The notes below the pieces were generated by a model. The model worked only from the letters and a program-made list of their open reading frames with translations, was not told the origin of the DNA and did no database searches. Shown piece by piece: positions 1 through 13,954 of a stretch of 64,000 bases of DNA. Position 1 is the first letter of the stretch. Each line of letters starts with the position of its first letter. A program made the translations under genes and the position numbers. The stretch is taken from positions 1 to 64,000 of the forward strand of contig VZSE01001842.1 in assembly GCA_013398275.1 (NCBI GenBank), given 5' to 3'. This stretch comes from Promerops cafer (lineage: Eukaryota; Chordata; Aves; Passeriformes; Nectariniidae).

Positions 1-16
1 ATATATATATATATAT
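1..16. repeat. (AT)n microsatellite cut by window edge
   Basis: Eight AT units begin at the first base, so the array probably continues to the left of the window. Its true length cannot be judged here. Confidence 0.9.
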
Positions 17-838
17 GCAAGTGGAGCACACAGGGTATGCTTTGGAGACAGGGTGATGGTGCAGCCACTTCACCCAAAGGGCAAGAGGAAACATGGGGCA
101 TTCTGCAGCCCCACTTGTGCGTGCAGTGGCCAGCAATGCTTCCTGAAAACAGGAAACTTGATGAGGAATTTGGGGAACGACTACTTAATAATCTTAATGA
201 AGAGCCTTGGGGAGGACTCACCAGCTTTCTGACTTAGTTTTCATATTTGAAAGCAAGCTGCTCTGAGCTCTGGTGAGGGTGGTGCCAGTGCAGCATCTGT
301 GCTATTCCAGGCTCTGTGTTGCAAATGTTAATCAAGAGCAACAGCATGAAGGGCAAAGGTACTAGTTGCAGAAAAGGACAGTGGGTCAAAATCACTTTTG
401 TCATCCCCTATAAATCTCACAGTTCTACCTCTAGGACTGAAACCTAAAATTGCTGAGTGTGCAACTTCTGTGTGTAAGAGCACAAACCTTAAATTGCTAG
501 CACTGCATTACCCTGCACTTGAAAAGCCACTGGCTGTATTTTTAACTACACTTAGGTTGCATGCTGTCAAGGGAAGTTAGAAATTCTATCTCTTTGAATT
601 CAATGATATTGATGATCCTTTAAATATCAGCGAGGTAATTTCTCTGCAGTGTGGCTGCTTCTGGATTTTTGTGACTTTACAGCACATGTAGATGAGGAAG
701 TTCTGTGTATGTGTCTATCATGGACTTATCACCAGTCATTACAGAATTATTTCTCAATACTACTGCCCTAATTTGTGGCAGTTTAGCCAAGATAGCTCGA
801 ATGTTTTAAAAACTTTTTTTTTAAAAGAAAAAGGTCAT

Positions 839-860
839 TCTGGTAGAATAATCTACCAGA
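839..860. repeat. Perfect 9-bp inverted repeat with 4-nt loop
   Basis: Arms TCTGGTAGA and TCTACCAGA flank the loop ATAA. A stem of this size is expected a few times by chance in 64 kb, so no function is implied. Confidence 0.6.
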
Positions 861-3800
861 TGTCTGTAACTAACAGACAGTTAGGATGAAGCTACTTTGG
901 GCTGAGAGCAAGTTCTCCACTGAGACATGAGGAAAACAGGGGAACATCTGCCACTGTCCATGCAAATGGCAGGTCCCAGCTGCGTGTGACAGGGGAGAGA
1001 AGGGAAAGGCACCCTCAGAGGATGCACCTGGCTGAGGTGAAATATCATACTGTTGCAATTAATAAAAGAACAGTCACACTTGCCCTGGAGTAAATGTGCT
1101 GTGGGTCTAAGACAACTTCTTTGCCAGAGTAAAATACCTGCCCTACTCTGATGCTCTTTGAATAAGATTATTAAAACCACTGGTGTAGATTAAATCTGAA
1201 ATTCAAGGCAGCTAAGTGTCTTAATGGGTTGGGCTCCTTGCTGGCTTATGGGGAGACTGATACAAACTGTCATTCCCACCCTAAATCCCTGATCTTACCC
1301 CCTCAGGGATATCAATTCATGACCCCATAGGTCACTTCAAATGAGGTACTTGACCTGAGTGAGTGGAATGGGACTTGGCTCCATGGAAAATACTGCACAG
1401 GCAGCACAATGTCTGTCAGGGGAGGAAGTAAATCATGTTGTTCCTAAATGGTCGCTATAGTCAATTTAAGAAGGAGTGCTTATATCCTGAAAAGTAATTG
1501 CTGGCCAATGTTTTTTTGCCCAGCCATGACCAAGCACTTTCTCTCTAGGAGCAGCAGTTCAGGCAGAAGGGATTGCTTGCCAGACCTCCAGTGGGGAACT
1601 GGAAGATTTGCAGAAAAAATAACATCAAAAGCCTAATCAAAGTTGAGCTTTTCCTAGTAACCCTTCAGGATCCTACTTCATTTTTTGCTCTTTCCAGCAG
1701 CACACAATTAGTGATCAAACCTGCCAACCTCTGAGAGCTGGACCATTTGGATGGAATAATTGGGTTTTATTGGCTGTCCCTTGGGGACTCATTATTATGC
1801 TTACAAAAAATGGACAGTACAGCACAGTCTGTATTCTCAGTATATTTTACTGTAGTTCCACTGTAATTCCACCAATTACAGAGTCTTCATGAGTGGTGTG
1901 TGAGTACTAAAGGGGCCTGGGAGAAGGCTTTGCTCAAATACAATTATTGGGTCTGGCAGTTCTTGACTTTCAGAGGGGAAATGAATTTAGGGAAGGCAGA
2001 TGGGTGAGGAGAGACTTGTCTGGTGTGCATTACACCCCTAGTACTGACAATGAGAATCTCTGCATCTTCGTGCCAGACTTGAAACCATCATGGTGTGAGA
2101 CCTTTGCAAATCATTGCTCTCTGTGCCTCCCCCATCACTCTGTGAAATGATCCCGGGGAATACATTGACATGGCAAGCTGCAAAGAATAGGCTTTGAATG
2201 CGAGTTTATTATCTTGGAATGAAACTTGCAGTCCATGTAACACGTCATAGTAAGCAGAGTGGTGCTGTGGGGTTTATTTTGTAGTTGTGTGTGTGGTCTA
2301 ACAGAGAAAGCTTTTATTAACATGAGTTTTGCCTTGTGGTAATTTATCCATGCACTTAACCTTGTTGTTGAAATTTCACACCTTTAGCTGCTGTCTGTGT
2401 CAGACAATGGATGTCACCCAACTATTCCCCAGCTCGATGCTCTGCACTAATTAGCTCAGAATACACTTCTGGTGAAACTAAAGCCTAGTCATATGTGGAG
2501 ATGGTAAAAAGTGAGCTGAGACAGAAGTCCAGGGGTGTGCCACAATGGGCTCTGCATCAAGAGACAAAACAGCCAGAATTTGTTTACAAGTGACTAGCAT
2601 TCAGCTACTGAGGATTTAAATTCTTATGTATTGTGTAACATACTGGTGCTAACTGCTTACCTGAAAGAGCAAACAACAGAATTCAGGGGCAGAGACACAC
2701 TCAGTTTTCCTGCTCTACCTTGGAGAAAATAATTTAATGTTCCATTCAGGAAAAAATATTTCATAAAAATAATTGTCTTTTAAAACTGGAGTTTAGGGCC
2801 AGACCACCACTGGATCTACCATGTTTTATTAATATTCACTTGACTGCAAATTCAAAATGTTACATGGACCTTTTTTACCCTCTTGTTTCAAGAGTCAGAC
2901 TCTGTCTCCCCAGTATGCCAATTGAAGATGACAGCAATATTCAAAGTCTAATCTATTGAGCCCAACTTCTCAGTTTACTTGTGCTGAACTGATAAGCTAC
3001 ACTTATTGTTTAAGATAAGTTCTTATATTTCAAGGAAACAATACGAGCTCGCTCATACAATTACATGAAATACCACTTGGCCTGTGGGGACACTCCTGCT
3101 GTGTCTACTCGTATTGTTTCCATCTCATCTCTTTCAGTGGTACCATCAGCATTTGCAGACAGCTGATGACACCAGCTACTTATCAGTCCATTTCTGCTCT
3201 TGCTGACAGCTCAGAGTAAATTGTCTAAAAAGGGATGTGCTGGTTTTCTTTGTGTGTTGCACCTGCTGGAGAAGTTTAACGCAACCATACAATTACAACA
3301 CACAGCTACATACAGCTACACGGTACACTTAAACATTGATAGTGCATTCAAACTCAAACTCCAAAATGCATTTGTACCCATTCCTTAATTATTTCACAAA
3401 ATGCCGTAAGCTTGAGTGAGCTATGAAATCATAAGCTTGGGATCTGCGGGAAGCATTGCTGGCTTTCTCTTATTTTCAGCAAACAAACAAAACTTGGAGT
3501 GCAATTCACTCCTGCAGAGAGTATCAGTGCAAAATATATGCACCTTGAACACCTATTTTGAGGACTCAGCTAGGACTTAACAGGTACATTTTGTGGTAGA
3601 TCATTGCTAGTCACAAATTTCACTTCAAGGGAATGCAGCTCCAAACTCACAATTTTGTTTGTTTGATTTAGTTTGTTTTAAGACTTTTACTTTTGTTTTC
3701 AAGGAGAAAAAGCTGAGTTCTTTTCTCTGGCATAGCAGGAGAATTGTTGTCAAATTCCCAGTGAATTATGCTGTTCAAATCCTTTAAAAATCCCAAGGTT

Positions 3801-6267
3801 TCTACGGTGTCACTAAAAAGAAGGCATCATTAAAAAGAATGTCATTGCTCTTGCATAAATGAGGGTAGAAATTACTCAAAGAAAATTCATTTTTACCCTC
3901 TTCCATAAGGAGTGAAAAAAACCCAAGAAAGTCCTCACTTGAGTGCAGTGATCCCAGACTGTGTCTTTAGCAGTGGCAATTAGAGAAATTATCTTTTAGT
4001 TTGCTGGGTTACACCATCCTGCTGCTATTTCTGCTGCAGAGTAGAATGATGCTTTCAGATATGAGCTCCAAAAAGAGAGGTGGACGGGATCCAGGGCATG
4101 CTGATTTTCTATCAGCTGGCACAAACCCCACGTGCCCCATTCACCTCAGGACAGCTGAGTGCACCTCTTTTTCCAGGCTATCAATGTGTTGGTCCTCTAC
4201 AGGTTGGCACTGAACCTCACAGGTGAGATACCATAAGGAAAAGTGCCACTCCAGCACACGTAGCTGAATTGAGGTTGCACTCAGCAGGCCTCTGTGCCCA
4301 GCACAGCTCCTTTGAAAACCTGTAAGTTCATGCTTTTTTTTTTTTCCTCCCTTCCCAAGGATGCCTGGAAGGCATCACTGCTAAAGGCAGTGGCTGTCAT
4401 GACTAGTTTAATTAGTACTTTTGCACTCTATTTCGACTAAATTTAGCACCTGTGTCTGCTAATCTACAGTGCAGCTGGAGGGCATTGGATATAGATGGAA
4501 AATGGAAAATAATGGCTCTGGCCTTGGGGACTAAACACTATAATGATGACAGAATTTAGTAAATAGATACATTTTTTCCCTCTCAGGAAAAAAACCAAAG
4601 GCATGATCACAAATACCTGGAAACAACCAATATGTTGTATAACTGCATTCCATGTACAGCCAGTAGAATACACAATATTATTGAATCCTTTTCAGATTGA
4701 GTCCCAAACAGGATTGTACAGACCGATCCTATTAATAACCACTTATTTGTTATCTGGAAGTAAGAACAAGGTGGGTTTTGTGTGTGAACTCTGGTGGAAA
4801 GTCAAGGTCTTTCAGTCCTTATTATCTTCTCATGCTGTACATAGGGACTGAAAATTCACTGCCAGAAGGTCCCTGTGAGTGGGAGCATAGGCATGTCCTC
4901 TTCCTCTACTCTCAGGGAGGACAATAGGGTTAAATAGTTAAATGGTTTTTTTCACACTGTCTCCAGAGACTCCTAGAACTTGTCCTCTTCAGGCCCAAAG
5001 GAGCACAGTCTCCTAAAAGCCTCAGAGGAATTTCAGACAGATCGTCTCTCCCCAGGGTATCAGCCAAGTCTTAGTAGCACAGTCCAAGCTGAAGATCCCT
5101 GGGATGTGTTTTGATATTTCTCACCCCTCCTTGAAAAGTGAAGAAGTGAAGAGGGAAAAAAAATTAAAAGCTGGAAGAGGTTGCCACATTGGCTCTCAAA
5201 AAGAGCCAGTCTCTCCTTGCTGCACCCTCTCCTCCTGGACCAAGTCCCTAAGGGAGGAGACATGGCCACTTTTCTTCCCACAGATCCAAGGCAAAGTGAA
5301 AGGATTCTGATATTCTCAGCTCTCCTGCTGCTTGGTGGGAGCCCTCATCTCACCAAGGAGAGAGGGAGAGGAAGGTAGGGTGGGAGCCCTGCTTCCCTGG
5401 GGCTTTGTTTTGCAGATCGTTACTCACTGTGCCAAGACACAAGGGATGGAGGGTGTGACCTCACTCTGCCTTGTAGGTATTTGGGGAATTCACTTTGTAA
5501 GGAACTATAGAAGTAACCTTTCCAGTACAATCCATAGCTAAGGAATGTGATTCTTGTACCTCACTACATCTTAGACCTTGGAAAAAAATTGTGTGTGTGT
5601 GCAAAGCCAACAAAACAATTCATACTAGCTGGATATCGCAGATGTTTTAGAAAACACATTTTCCTTAATGTGTTTCCTTCCTACACTATTCTTACTGTTT
5701 AAAGAATACAGAGGAAAGCACATGCTTTAACTGCCCCGTGCTAGCATGGCTGACTGGAAGGATTAGGGTGGATAGATGGGTAACAACTGATGTAAGGTAG
5801 CTTTGTGCAATTGGTGTAGCTCTTTGGAGGCATCCAACTCTTACCTTCAGCTCTAAAAGCATGCTAGGCTCCTACCTTCAGGCATCTGTACTGGATTTGA
5901 ACTAGATGCTGGAAAGGGAAGGGAGATTGGATAGTGATCAAGATTTCCCCCACCACCAGCAATTACAAATGTCAATTGCCTACTGGGGACTTTGAGGTAC
6001 TTCATGGTTCTTTGATGGTACTTTGTCAGTCATAATTTATGTTTTGCTTCATCTACAGCTCTGGAAAACAACTTTTCTCTGTTTGTCCTGGGGTTTTTAG
6101 TTTGGTTTGTTTTGTTGGTTTTTTTTTTTCCAGTAGTGATTCCACTATTCAGAAACCGGGTGACAACAGATTTAGTTTCTCTAACTGCAAATTTCAGGTG
6201 CAAATTACTTGTAACTAAGTGCCCAGAAAAAGCTTTTACATTGTTTCTGTGTCTTTTTCTTTTGGGG

Positions 6268-6286
6268 AAAAAAAAAAAAAAAAAAA
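6268..6286. repeat. Poly-A run, 19 nt
   Basis: This is an uninterrupted A run preceded by GGGG. I saw no upstream polyadenylation signal or target-site duplication that would mark it as a retroposon tail. Confidence 0.85.
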
Positions 6287-9200
6287 TTGCTTGAAGCAAA
6301 TTCTAGAGGGGTTGGGCTTTTGCATATCCCTACAAAAGAGATGAGATTCTTCAAAGTAAACAAGAAAGTCAGTGATACATTAAGTTTTCTGTATTCCAGA
6401 AAGGAAAAGGAAAATGGTAATGTCCTGATTGAAATACAATGCACTTTATCTTGGGGGGAAAAAAAATATCTTACTGGCACTGCTATTATATGCTGAGCAA
6501 GATGAAAATACAACCTTAAGTGGAGATGTGGACTTGAAACTCTGTTCAGCAGCCTTGTGTGCAGGCAGACTGTGGCCCTGGTGTTTCAGAGAGTCTCAAC
6601 AAATACCCAACCTCATTTGTTTAAAATGAGATAATGGAAACCATGGCTCTTAAAACCACAAGGGAAGTTTTCCAAAAAAGAGAAAGGACTAAACTGTGGT
6701 GGGCAAAATTATAGCACTTTATAAGAAAGTACAAGCGGTTCTGTGCCTGCTATGTGAGGGTAACAGCATGAGTGCTCCCAGATCATTCACTGGGTATAGA
6801 AGGTGTTTTCAGGATCTGGATTATTCCTGCAAACACTAAGACTTACCAAATTATTGAGAAAAATATTACAATAAACCTTTTTGCAGTCAGGCTGTCAGAG
6901 AGGGCTGTAAGCTGGGAACTTGGCATGCAAGGAAACTGTTGCAGAATGTATTTACCGAGGGGATACTTTTGAACTTGCTAATAAAATCTGAAAACAGAAC
7001 GGACTTAAATGTTTCAAGGGGAGGCTACAAATTGGGACATGAAATGTAAAATGTTACACAGTTTGTTCCTCTCTACACAATACAACATCCTGACAGCCAC
7101 AAAGTGGTTCCTCTTCTGAAAACTTTGTTGCACGCTACTTGTTGTGGGAGGTTGAAGGAGGTTCAGAAGTTCAGTAAATACCTACAGTCAAATCAGTGAT
7201 GGAGTCTTTATACTCCCAGCCTGGAAGAGCTTAAATTTCCCCAGGATATTGGATTAGTTTAAAAAGGGGTTGCAAGTACTATGGGCTTCATCAGAACCAT
7301 GTCAGATACCCTGAAAGGAAGAGGCACATAAATAAAAGAGAGGGAATTCACTCGTTTTTGTCAATGATCTGATGGAACACATCCACCAAAACAGTGGGAA
7401 TCCCGGAACTTCCTTCCTTCTGGGGAACTGGGAATACCCCAGGAAAATGCATACAGAACAGAAGACCCCCAAATATCTGGATGTTACAGAGTATATGCCT
7501 AAATTCATCTCCTTCGAGAGATTACGTGTAACATACAGTATCCAATCAAAATCCAGTCAGAACCTCTCAAAGTTCTTTTGAAGCCTGAGAACGTCACAAC
7601 ACAAATTACACTGGCTATGCAAGATGTGCTACTGATGTATGGGTTGGATTTCAAGCCTGTGCAACTGGTGACTCAGCTTTGCCTGTTTCAGGCCAGCTAT
7701 CAATTTGCAGAAGGTCACTGAGGTCCATTCCAAAATATTTTTTCTTCAGCCAAACCAAATGCTGACTGTTTTGCAAAAAGGTGAAGCTAACATTAATGTT
7801 TTCCATGACAGTAGTGGCCAGCCCTTAAAATTGAAGGAATATAGATACCTAGTATCAGTCACAACTCAGGAGCCTGCACCTTATGCAATGAAAAGTCTGA
7901 TTTAGAGCTCACTGGAGTTTTAGGTAAACTCACTTAAAGAAAACAGCAGCCACTGAACTTTGTCCAACTTGGACTCTGTTCCTCTTTTTCTGTTTTTGAA
8001 AGAAGTAATTATTAGCTTTGTTCCTACTTTGTCTACTTTTAAGATGGTGAGGAAAAGAAACTTTGTCCTAAATTTTAAAACCTACTATCTGTAATTTTCT
8101 TCACTTTTTAATAGAGGTCAATGCTCATTAAGCACTGCACTGGTTTGCTTGTAGGTTTTGGAGCTGTGGGTATGATGCTTCATTCCCAGAAGAGTGAACA
8201 ACATCCTTTACATCTACATTCACCAGCTGGATAAAGCTTTGTCCTCAAATCTGAAAATAGTGGAAGAATGTGTTTAAGTATCTAAGAAGAAAGCTTTAAA
8301 ATAACTGACTCCAGAAGCATTTTCCCATAGCAACTTGGCTTTAAAAATAATTGCGGGAGGTTAACAGAGAATTCCTGCATAATTACAAAAATACATCTTC
8401 ATCTTTTACCAGCGGGTTCTTAATCACAAAAGCATGTTGCAGAGGAGAAGCTGAACGGGGCACCAGTTAATCGTCTGCTCCAGGCAGGCTTATGAAACTA
8501 AGCAGGAGCCAGTGAGGTGCCTGGTCAGGATAACAGTCTGACACTGGATAAGGGGATCATGACTAGGTCAACACTATGGTGAAACTAGCCTACCAATCTC
8601 CCTCCTGCCTAAAGTCCAGGAATAGTGTTACAGCTAGTAACCATACAGAGCCTTTTGTCAAAAGCCAAATGACCAGGAACACTTGATCCTTAAGGAAAGG
8701 AACTGGAGATAAGCAATGTCCTGCCTAAGAGAGCTGGCAGGACAGATAAGCTGCACAAGGCTTTTGCCAAGGTAGGTTTGGGCTCACTGCCTATCTCATT
8801 CCAAACAACCACAAAACTGGTGGAAGCCTTTGATGTTCTCTCATGACGCTGTAACAATTTGCAACATCTGCAATCACCACTACAGACTTTTTACTTTGTA
8901 AATGCTAGCTGCTTAAAACTCATCGCCCAGCTGATGTCTTCCTGAGGAAAATGGCTGAACCCCTGGCATGGCTGAAAAGAATGTTTGCTTGACACCAAAC
9001 ACAGGTTTGCCAGCAAGACTCAGCCTCCTCCTTGCTGATGGAGGCCATCAGGATTTCCTGTTCTACTGGCTGACCATTCATTGACCAGCTTGAGTGGGTA
9101 GTGGGAAGCAGGGAAAGGCCACAGCAAAAGCTGCTCGTGAATAATCCTTTGTTGTTTCTTAATTACAAACAGAAATCTTGTATGGATGAAAGTCTAATTT

Positions 9201-9810
9201 CTTTTTCCAACGTCATCCTATACCAGGTTTGTTTCTTCATGCTATTGTTTACAATCTGTTGTTTTCTTTGGGTTTATTTTAAGCCTTGGGGAGTTTTGTT
9301 GCTGTTTGTTCATTTTTAAGCCAAACTTCTCCAAGCCAGGCATTTATTTCTAGCTGACTCATCCCTTGTAGCATTTCTTCTTGATCCAGGTGTAACATCT
9401 CATTCTCTGCTTGCTGTTGGCAGGCTTTCCATCCTAGCAAAACTTTTCTAACTAGATGTCTTCAGCTGCAAAGGAACTTGAGTTTCCAGACTGTCTGCTG
9501 CATTTTCAGATCAGCATCAGATCAGCATCCATATATATATCTTCACTGGGCAGCAGAAGGAAAAAAAGCTGGGACAAGTCTGCAGTGGGTTATTTGTTGC
9601 AGTATACATGGTATGACTAATGCTCCTTACCTTTCCTCAGCTAGCTGGGTGTGTGCTGAGCAAACATCCTGGCAAGCTGCATGTGTCAGCCAGACCCTAC
9701 TGGTCCAGAACAAAACTAGCTGGAATTTCACCCTTCAGTTCAGATGCACTAGGTCCTGGGGCTCTAGTAGTGTAAAATATAGAGTTTGTTGGATGAATAA
9801 AGGGGCCTAC

Positions 9811-9886
9811 CTCTCTCCTTCTCTCCCTTTCTCCCTTTTTCTCTCTCTCTTTTCTTTTTCTTTTTTTTTTTTTTTTTATTTTTTTT
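9811..9886 (+). repeat. Long CT then T-rich pyrimidine tract
   Basis: The run 9811-9877 is pure pyrimidine, starting as CTCTCC-type repeats and ending as poly-T. One A at 9878 interrupts it before more T. It follows an AATAAA at 9796-9801. It could be an expanded simple repeat or the degraded end of an old retroelement; I cannot decide. Confidence 0.85.
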
Positions 9887-10547
9887 AAGAGTCCAGAGAA
9901 TCCTTGATTTCAAGCTGCATAAATTCAAGTAAAAAACTCCATTATGATAGAAATGCTTGGCGTTTCCAGACTAGTGGTTAACAGCTCAAGACGACATTGC
10001 TAGCATGCTCAAAGTGGGTTTTGACCTTTATGGGGTAAGATATAAATCAGTGGTTATGCCTGAAGAGACAAAGTCTGCCAGACTGACCACACTGCAGAGC
10101 TGTATTTGCACAAGCTGGCTTGGCTTCCAGATAATTGCAAACTATTTAACTGTAGCAGTGCAAGTGTCTTATCTCTCAAATCTTCAAATGTTTATAGAAA
10201 ATACAACAAAAATATTAAATATTGTGTTACAATTTTTTCCCCAACCTCTTTTTTTCTTTTTTGTTCTTAAGATCATTATTTTGTTTCATAACAATTTTCT
10301 TGAGGAAAATCAACATGCTCTTTCCACAACTTGAACTAATTAATGCTCTTATTTCCCTCTTAAGCCTTATGTGTGCTGCCATACTTGCTTTTTATGTAGA
10401 CAAGAGAGAATATGCTCTTCTCCTTTTTGGAAGGATTTATCAGGAGAACAATGAGCTGAGCTGTGAGCCACAGGTGCAGGTGTCCACTGTGGATAGGCAG
10501 TGGGAGAGTATCAAGGGCTGTACTTGTTCAGATCAAATTTAGAGAGA

Positions 10548-10595
10548 AGAGAAGAGTTGGAAGGGACTTACAATGGCCAGCTAGGCTACTTGCAA
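10548..10595 (-). mobile_element. CR1 LINE 3'-end fragment, decayed
   Basis: The + strand reads GAGTTGGAAGGGACTTACAA followed by a TGGCCAGCTAG-like block. This resembles the reverse complement of the conserved 3' untranslated region of avian CR1 elements, so the element lies on the minus strand. Only about 50 bases are recognisable and no reverse-transcriptase frame survives next to it, as expected for a 5'-truncated old copy. The call rests on remembered family consensus, not a database search. Confidence 0.65.
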
Positions 10596-11586
10596 TCAGG
10601 TCTTGCAGGGTGCAAGCAGCAGTGAGTGCCAGGTAACACACAAATAGATGGGTGTATATATGTCAATATCATGTGGCTACACAACCTGGCTTAATTGAGA
10701 CTTTGCCCCTTCTCAGCCCCTCCACATGTAACATCCAATTTGGGTCTGTGTCGAAGGATAGAAGAAGAGGCTAAAGTCTTTCTGTTGTACCTTGAAGCTA
10801 GCTCCCAGCCCATGTCTGACCCCAGCATGGACTCAGGAAAAAAACCATTTGGATGCTAGGTGAGTCTGAGCTTGCATATGCGATACAGGAGCAAGCAGGA
10901 AAGGAAGAAGTCCCCATCAAGAATGCTTCTTAACCAGGTGTAAAGAGGAGAAAAAATCAAAGGCAAATATTTGATGTGCAAATAAGGTTCTTGATTATAG
11001 GTTCCATTTTTATTAGATATTCCAGTTAGGTCCTGCAAGATTGGAAAACTTGGTGATTCATACATTTTATACAATTAGTCTTTGAGTTGCCATCCTTATG
11101 TTTGTTAGGTTACTTTCTGTAGCATGTACATGTGCTTGTGCAGTTAATCTGCAAGCAAGGTGTAATTTATCTGTCTGAGGACTGCACTCTGAGTCACTGA
11201 GTTCCCTCAGAGTGTCCTGATTCCTTTCCTTCAATAATCCTTAAGGGATGTCCTAGGTGCTCTTTGCTGTTTGCTTTCCCTTTAGTAACTGAGTGAAAGT
11301 TGTGAAAGCGACAGTAGACATCTGCATGTAGTTGGTTGTGACTCCCATTATAGGTGAAAATGCACCCATCTTGCTCCTGAAATAAGTATTACTATTTCAG
11401 CCTCGGTATTTCTGTTAAGAATCTGTCAGCAGCCTTAGAGGAGGATGCAGAAAATATATACATATATTTGCACTAAGTGATTTTTCAACATCAGATGTTC
11501 TGCTACCATGTTATGACCAAAGGAATGTAAAATGAATGTTCTTAGAGACTTTGGTCTTTTGAAGCGGAAATCCAGCTCAAAGCCTG

Positions 11587-11629
11587 TTTAATTTAATTTA
11601 ATTGTTCATTTAATTTCATTTATTTAATT
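11587..11629. repeat. TTTAA-type imperfect AT-rich tandem
   Basis: TTTAATTTAATTTAATTG is followed by further TTTAATTTCATTTATTTAA-like units. It is an imperfect pentamer-type low-complexity patch. Confidence 0.7.
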
Positions 11630-11940
11630 CTAGTATTTGAAGTCTGTTTAAAATAAAAAAGCCACTGGACTGACTTAATTCCTACTTGATTTCACTGCAG
11701 TCTATTGAGGCATTCAAACAAGCTGTGTCTAAAAGTTATGTACACTGTAGAACTTGTCTTGTGGAAGCACTCATCAGTTTTTTCATTGTTTTAATGTATA
11801 CACACAGACAAAAAGCCCTACATTTAAACACCATGAAGAAGGCGAAATTAGGCACTTGAAAGTCAGAAATTACATAAGGTAAAATAAGCTTGTGTAAGTC
11901 TAATTTGGCTTCTCTGTGTGTTCACATAATATCTGTGTGT

Positions 11941-11964
11941 TATACACACACATATATATATATA
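11941..11964. repeat. Compound (AC)n(AT)n microsatellite
   Basis: About five AC units pass directly into about six AT units. Compound dinucleotide arrays like this are common in vertebrate intergenic DNA and are often length-polymorphic. Confidence 0.85.
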
Positions 11965-13954
11965 AAGTGTATAATACTTGTGTATATACAGTGAGAAAAG
12001 CCTTTAATTACATGACTACTTTTTTGTCCACAGACAAAGAGTGAACAGGATAGACCTGCTTTACATGTGGGTCACCTTACTGGGAAGGCAGCTGTTCCTG
12101 TACAGCACTGCCTTGTTAATTGTAGAGGCAGGTGAATCACAAGTGAGGTGGGAGACTGGATGAAGAGTCACTGCTTCTCCAGAAAATTAAATTCATAACT
12201 TAGAAAGTCAATTGGCTGGCTGCTGACAGGTATGGAGGTATCTGAGAGAGCTCCTGAAGTCCCCTCAAGAAAAATTATCAGGACGAGGTCATACAATTCA
12301 AGTTGCTGTTCTAAGTGAACCTCATTGATTTACATGACTGTAAAGCAGGGGGTCCATTAGGAACTGCCCTGAAGGGAGGTTGGAAGGGGGACTAATTTCT
12401 AGCTAGGAAATGGTCAGAGCAGCTGGTGGAGGTAAATTCTTCTGGTGGCATCAGTGAGAACATCTCGGTCCGGGTTGTGAATCTCTATTTCCCTGTACAG
12501 TCATTAAGCATCCACATCAGTACCATTGTCTTCATTTGACAAATTCATAAAATTATTAGAAAAAAAGGTAGTAGAACAAAGTTTACTTTCTTTAAATCCA
12601 GGTTAACTGACTCTAATTATCTTACCTAGTTTTAATTCTTTATAAATCCAGTGCTGCATCAGCTGCTCCATCGCTTCGCCTAAGAGTGATCTCAGGCTTC
12701 TCTCTCTTCCTCAAAACACTGTATGATGCTATTCCAGTTGCATTTGTTTAATTTTGTGAGTGCATGCCTTGAGACTCTGGAATTTGATTTGCAAAAACAC
12801 TGCACAATCACAGTTGCCAACAGGATCTGGGCTTCAAAGATGCAAAATGCTGCAGCATACTCTAGAATGTTAAACTGCTGCGAGCTGCAAGTACCCAAAT
12901 CATCAGGGTTTTTACCTTAACATATCTGCCTCCAAGATTACCAATATGAAAAGAAGGTAATAAACTTTCCCCTTACAGAGACACCATGAAAATAAATGCA
13001 TCAGTATTTGTGAAACACTTGGATAGTTCAAAAGGAAGAATTATAAGAAGTCCCATGAGGACATTAATCATTAGTTTTTGAGAGCACGGTGGAAGGTAGT
13101 ACATGAAATAAGTCATGGCGCTCCATACCAAACAAGGAGAAAATAAAGTATTGAAATACTTCTCCTTAAGACACAGATTCCCAAAGGTATAAATGCTGAG
13201 AATCAAGCTTCTTAAGTGAGCATGTATTGGTTTTTTATTTATTTTAATTTTTAACTGAAGGAGATCTGCAAGAAAAATTGTCAGTAACTCTGTAATTATA
13301 GGTTGCAGCATAATGCACTATTCATTAAAGTTTGCATCAGAATGTATGTGCAACAGATCTAGGGCACAAATTGACATTGCCCAAGCAGTCTTAGCTACAG
13401 CATTTACCAATGTCACATTGCTTGACTTTGCAACACATACGACTTTTTCCAATAATTAATGTACAAATAATTTCCTCTGGTTTTAGGATAATACACAAAG
13501 TCATCCACATTCCTCAGTGTGCTCACATCCATAGGAGACAGGATGGGAACCCTTCTCCTGCTTCATCTCTCCCTATATGGGGTACATACCACTGCCATCA
13601 GAGTAAATGACACAAATTATTTGTTGTCATCATTTTTGAATCAGCATCTGGAGGGACAGAACATTTTGCCAGTGAGTTTCACCAATGTTTGATGACAGCA
13701 GAACAGTGGTGGAAGTCAGGCGTTGTTGGTTCAATAAGGATCATAAGAGAGCACACTGAAATAAGCACAAGCTTTTCTACCTGTTCCCCAGGTGGCTTGG
13801 CCCCTTTTACCACTTTCAACTCATTCTTCTTTCTTTAGGTTTATCTTACCTCGCTTCCAGCTTTGACAGTACTCACCTCACCCTCCTGAGCTGAAAAATC
13901 CCTTATAGCATTTTGAAAAAGCACTGCACATCCAGATCCAACCCCACAGCCAAT

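Larger units (their letters stand above)
1..10540. other. Upstream intergenic DNA, no gene recognised
   Basis: This stretch lies 5' of SLC22A23. Open frames are short (the longest is about 136 codons, ending in a pyrimidine tract) and none shows a recognisable domain or splice-site pairing. It holds simple repeats: an AT run at the left edge, an A run near 6268 and a CT/T tract near 9811. No tRNA, rRNA or clear mobile element was seen. Regulatory elements may be present, but none can be named from sequence alone. Confidence 0.6.
10600..13940. other. Intergenic DNA, no gene recognised
   Basis: No frame here shows a recognisable protein domain. The stretch contains the AC/AT microsatellite near 11941 and a TTTAA-rich patch near 11587. 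Otherwise I see nothing annotatable. Confidence 0.6.

Noticed and set aside
839..860. 9-bp hairpin as a terminator or structured RNA
   Set aside because: Stems of this size occur a few times by chance in 64 kb, and intrinsic terminators do not apply in a vertebrate genome.
9478..9888. 136-codon plus-strand frame
   Set aside because: Its last part is translation of the CT/T tract and the rest shows no domain.
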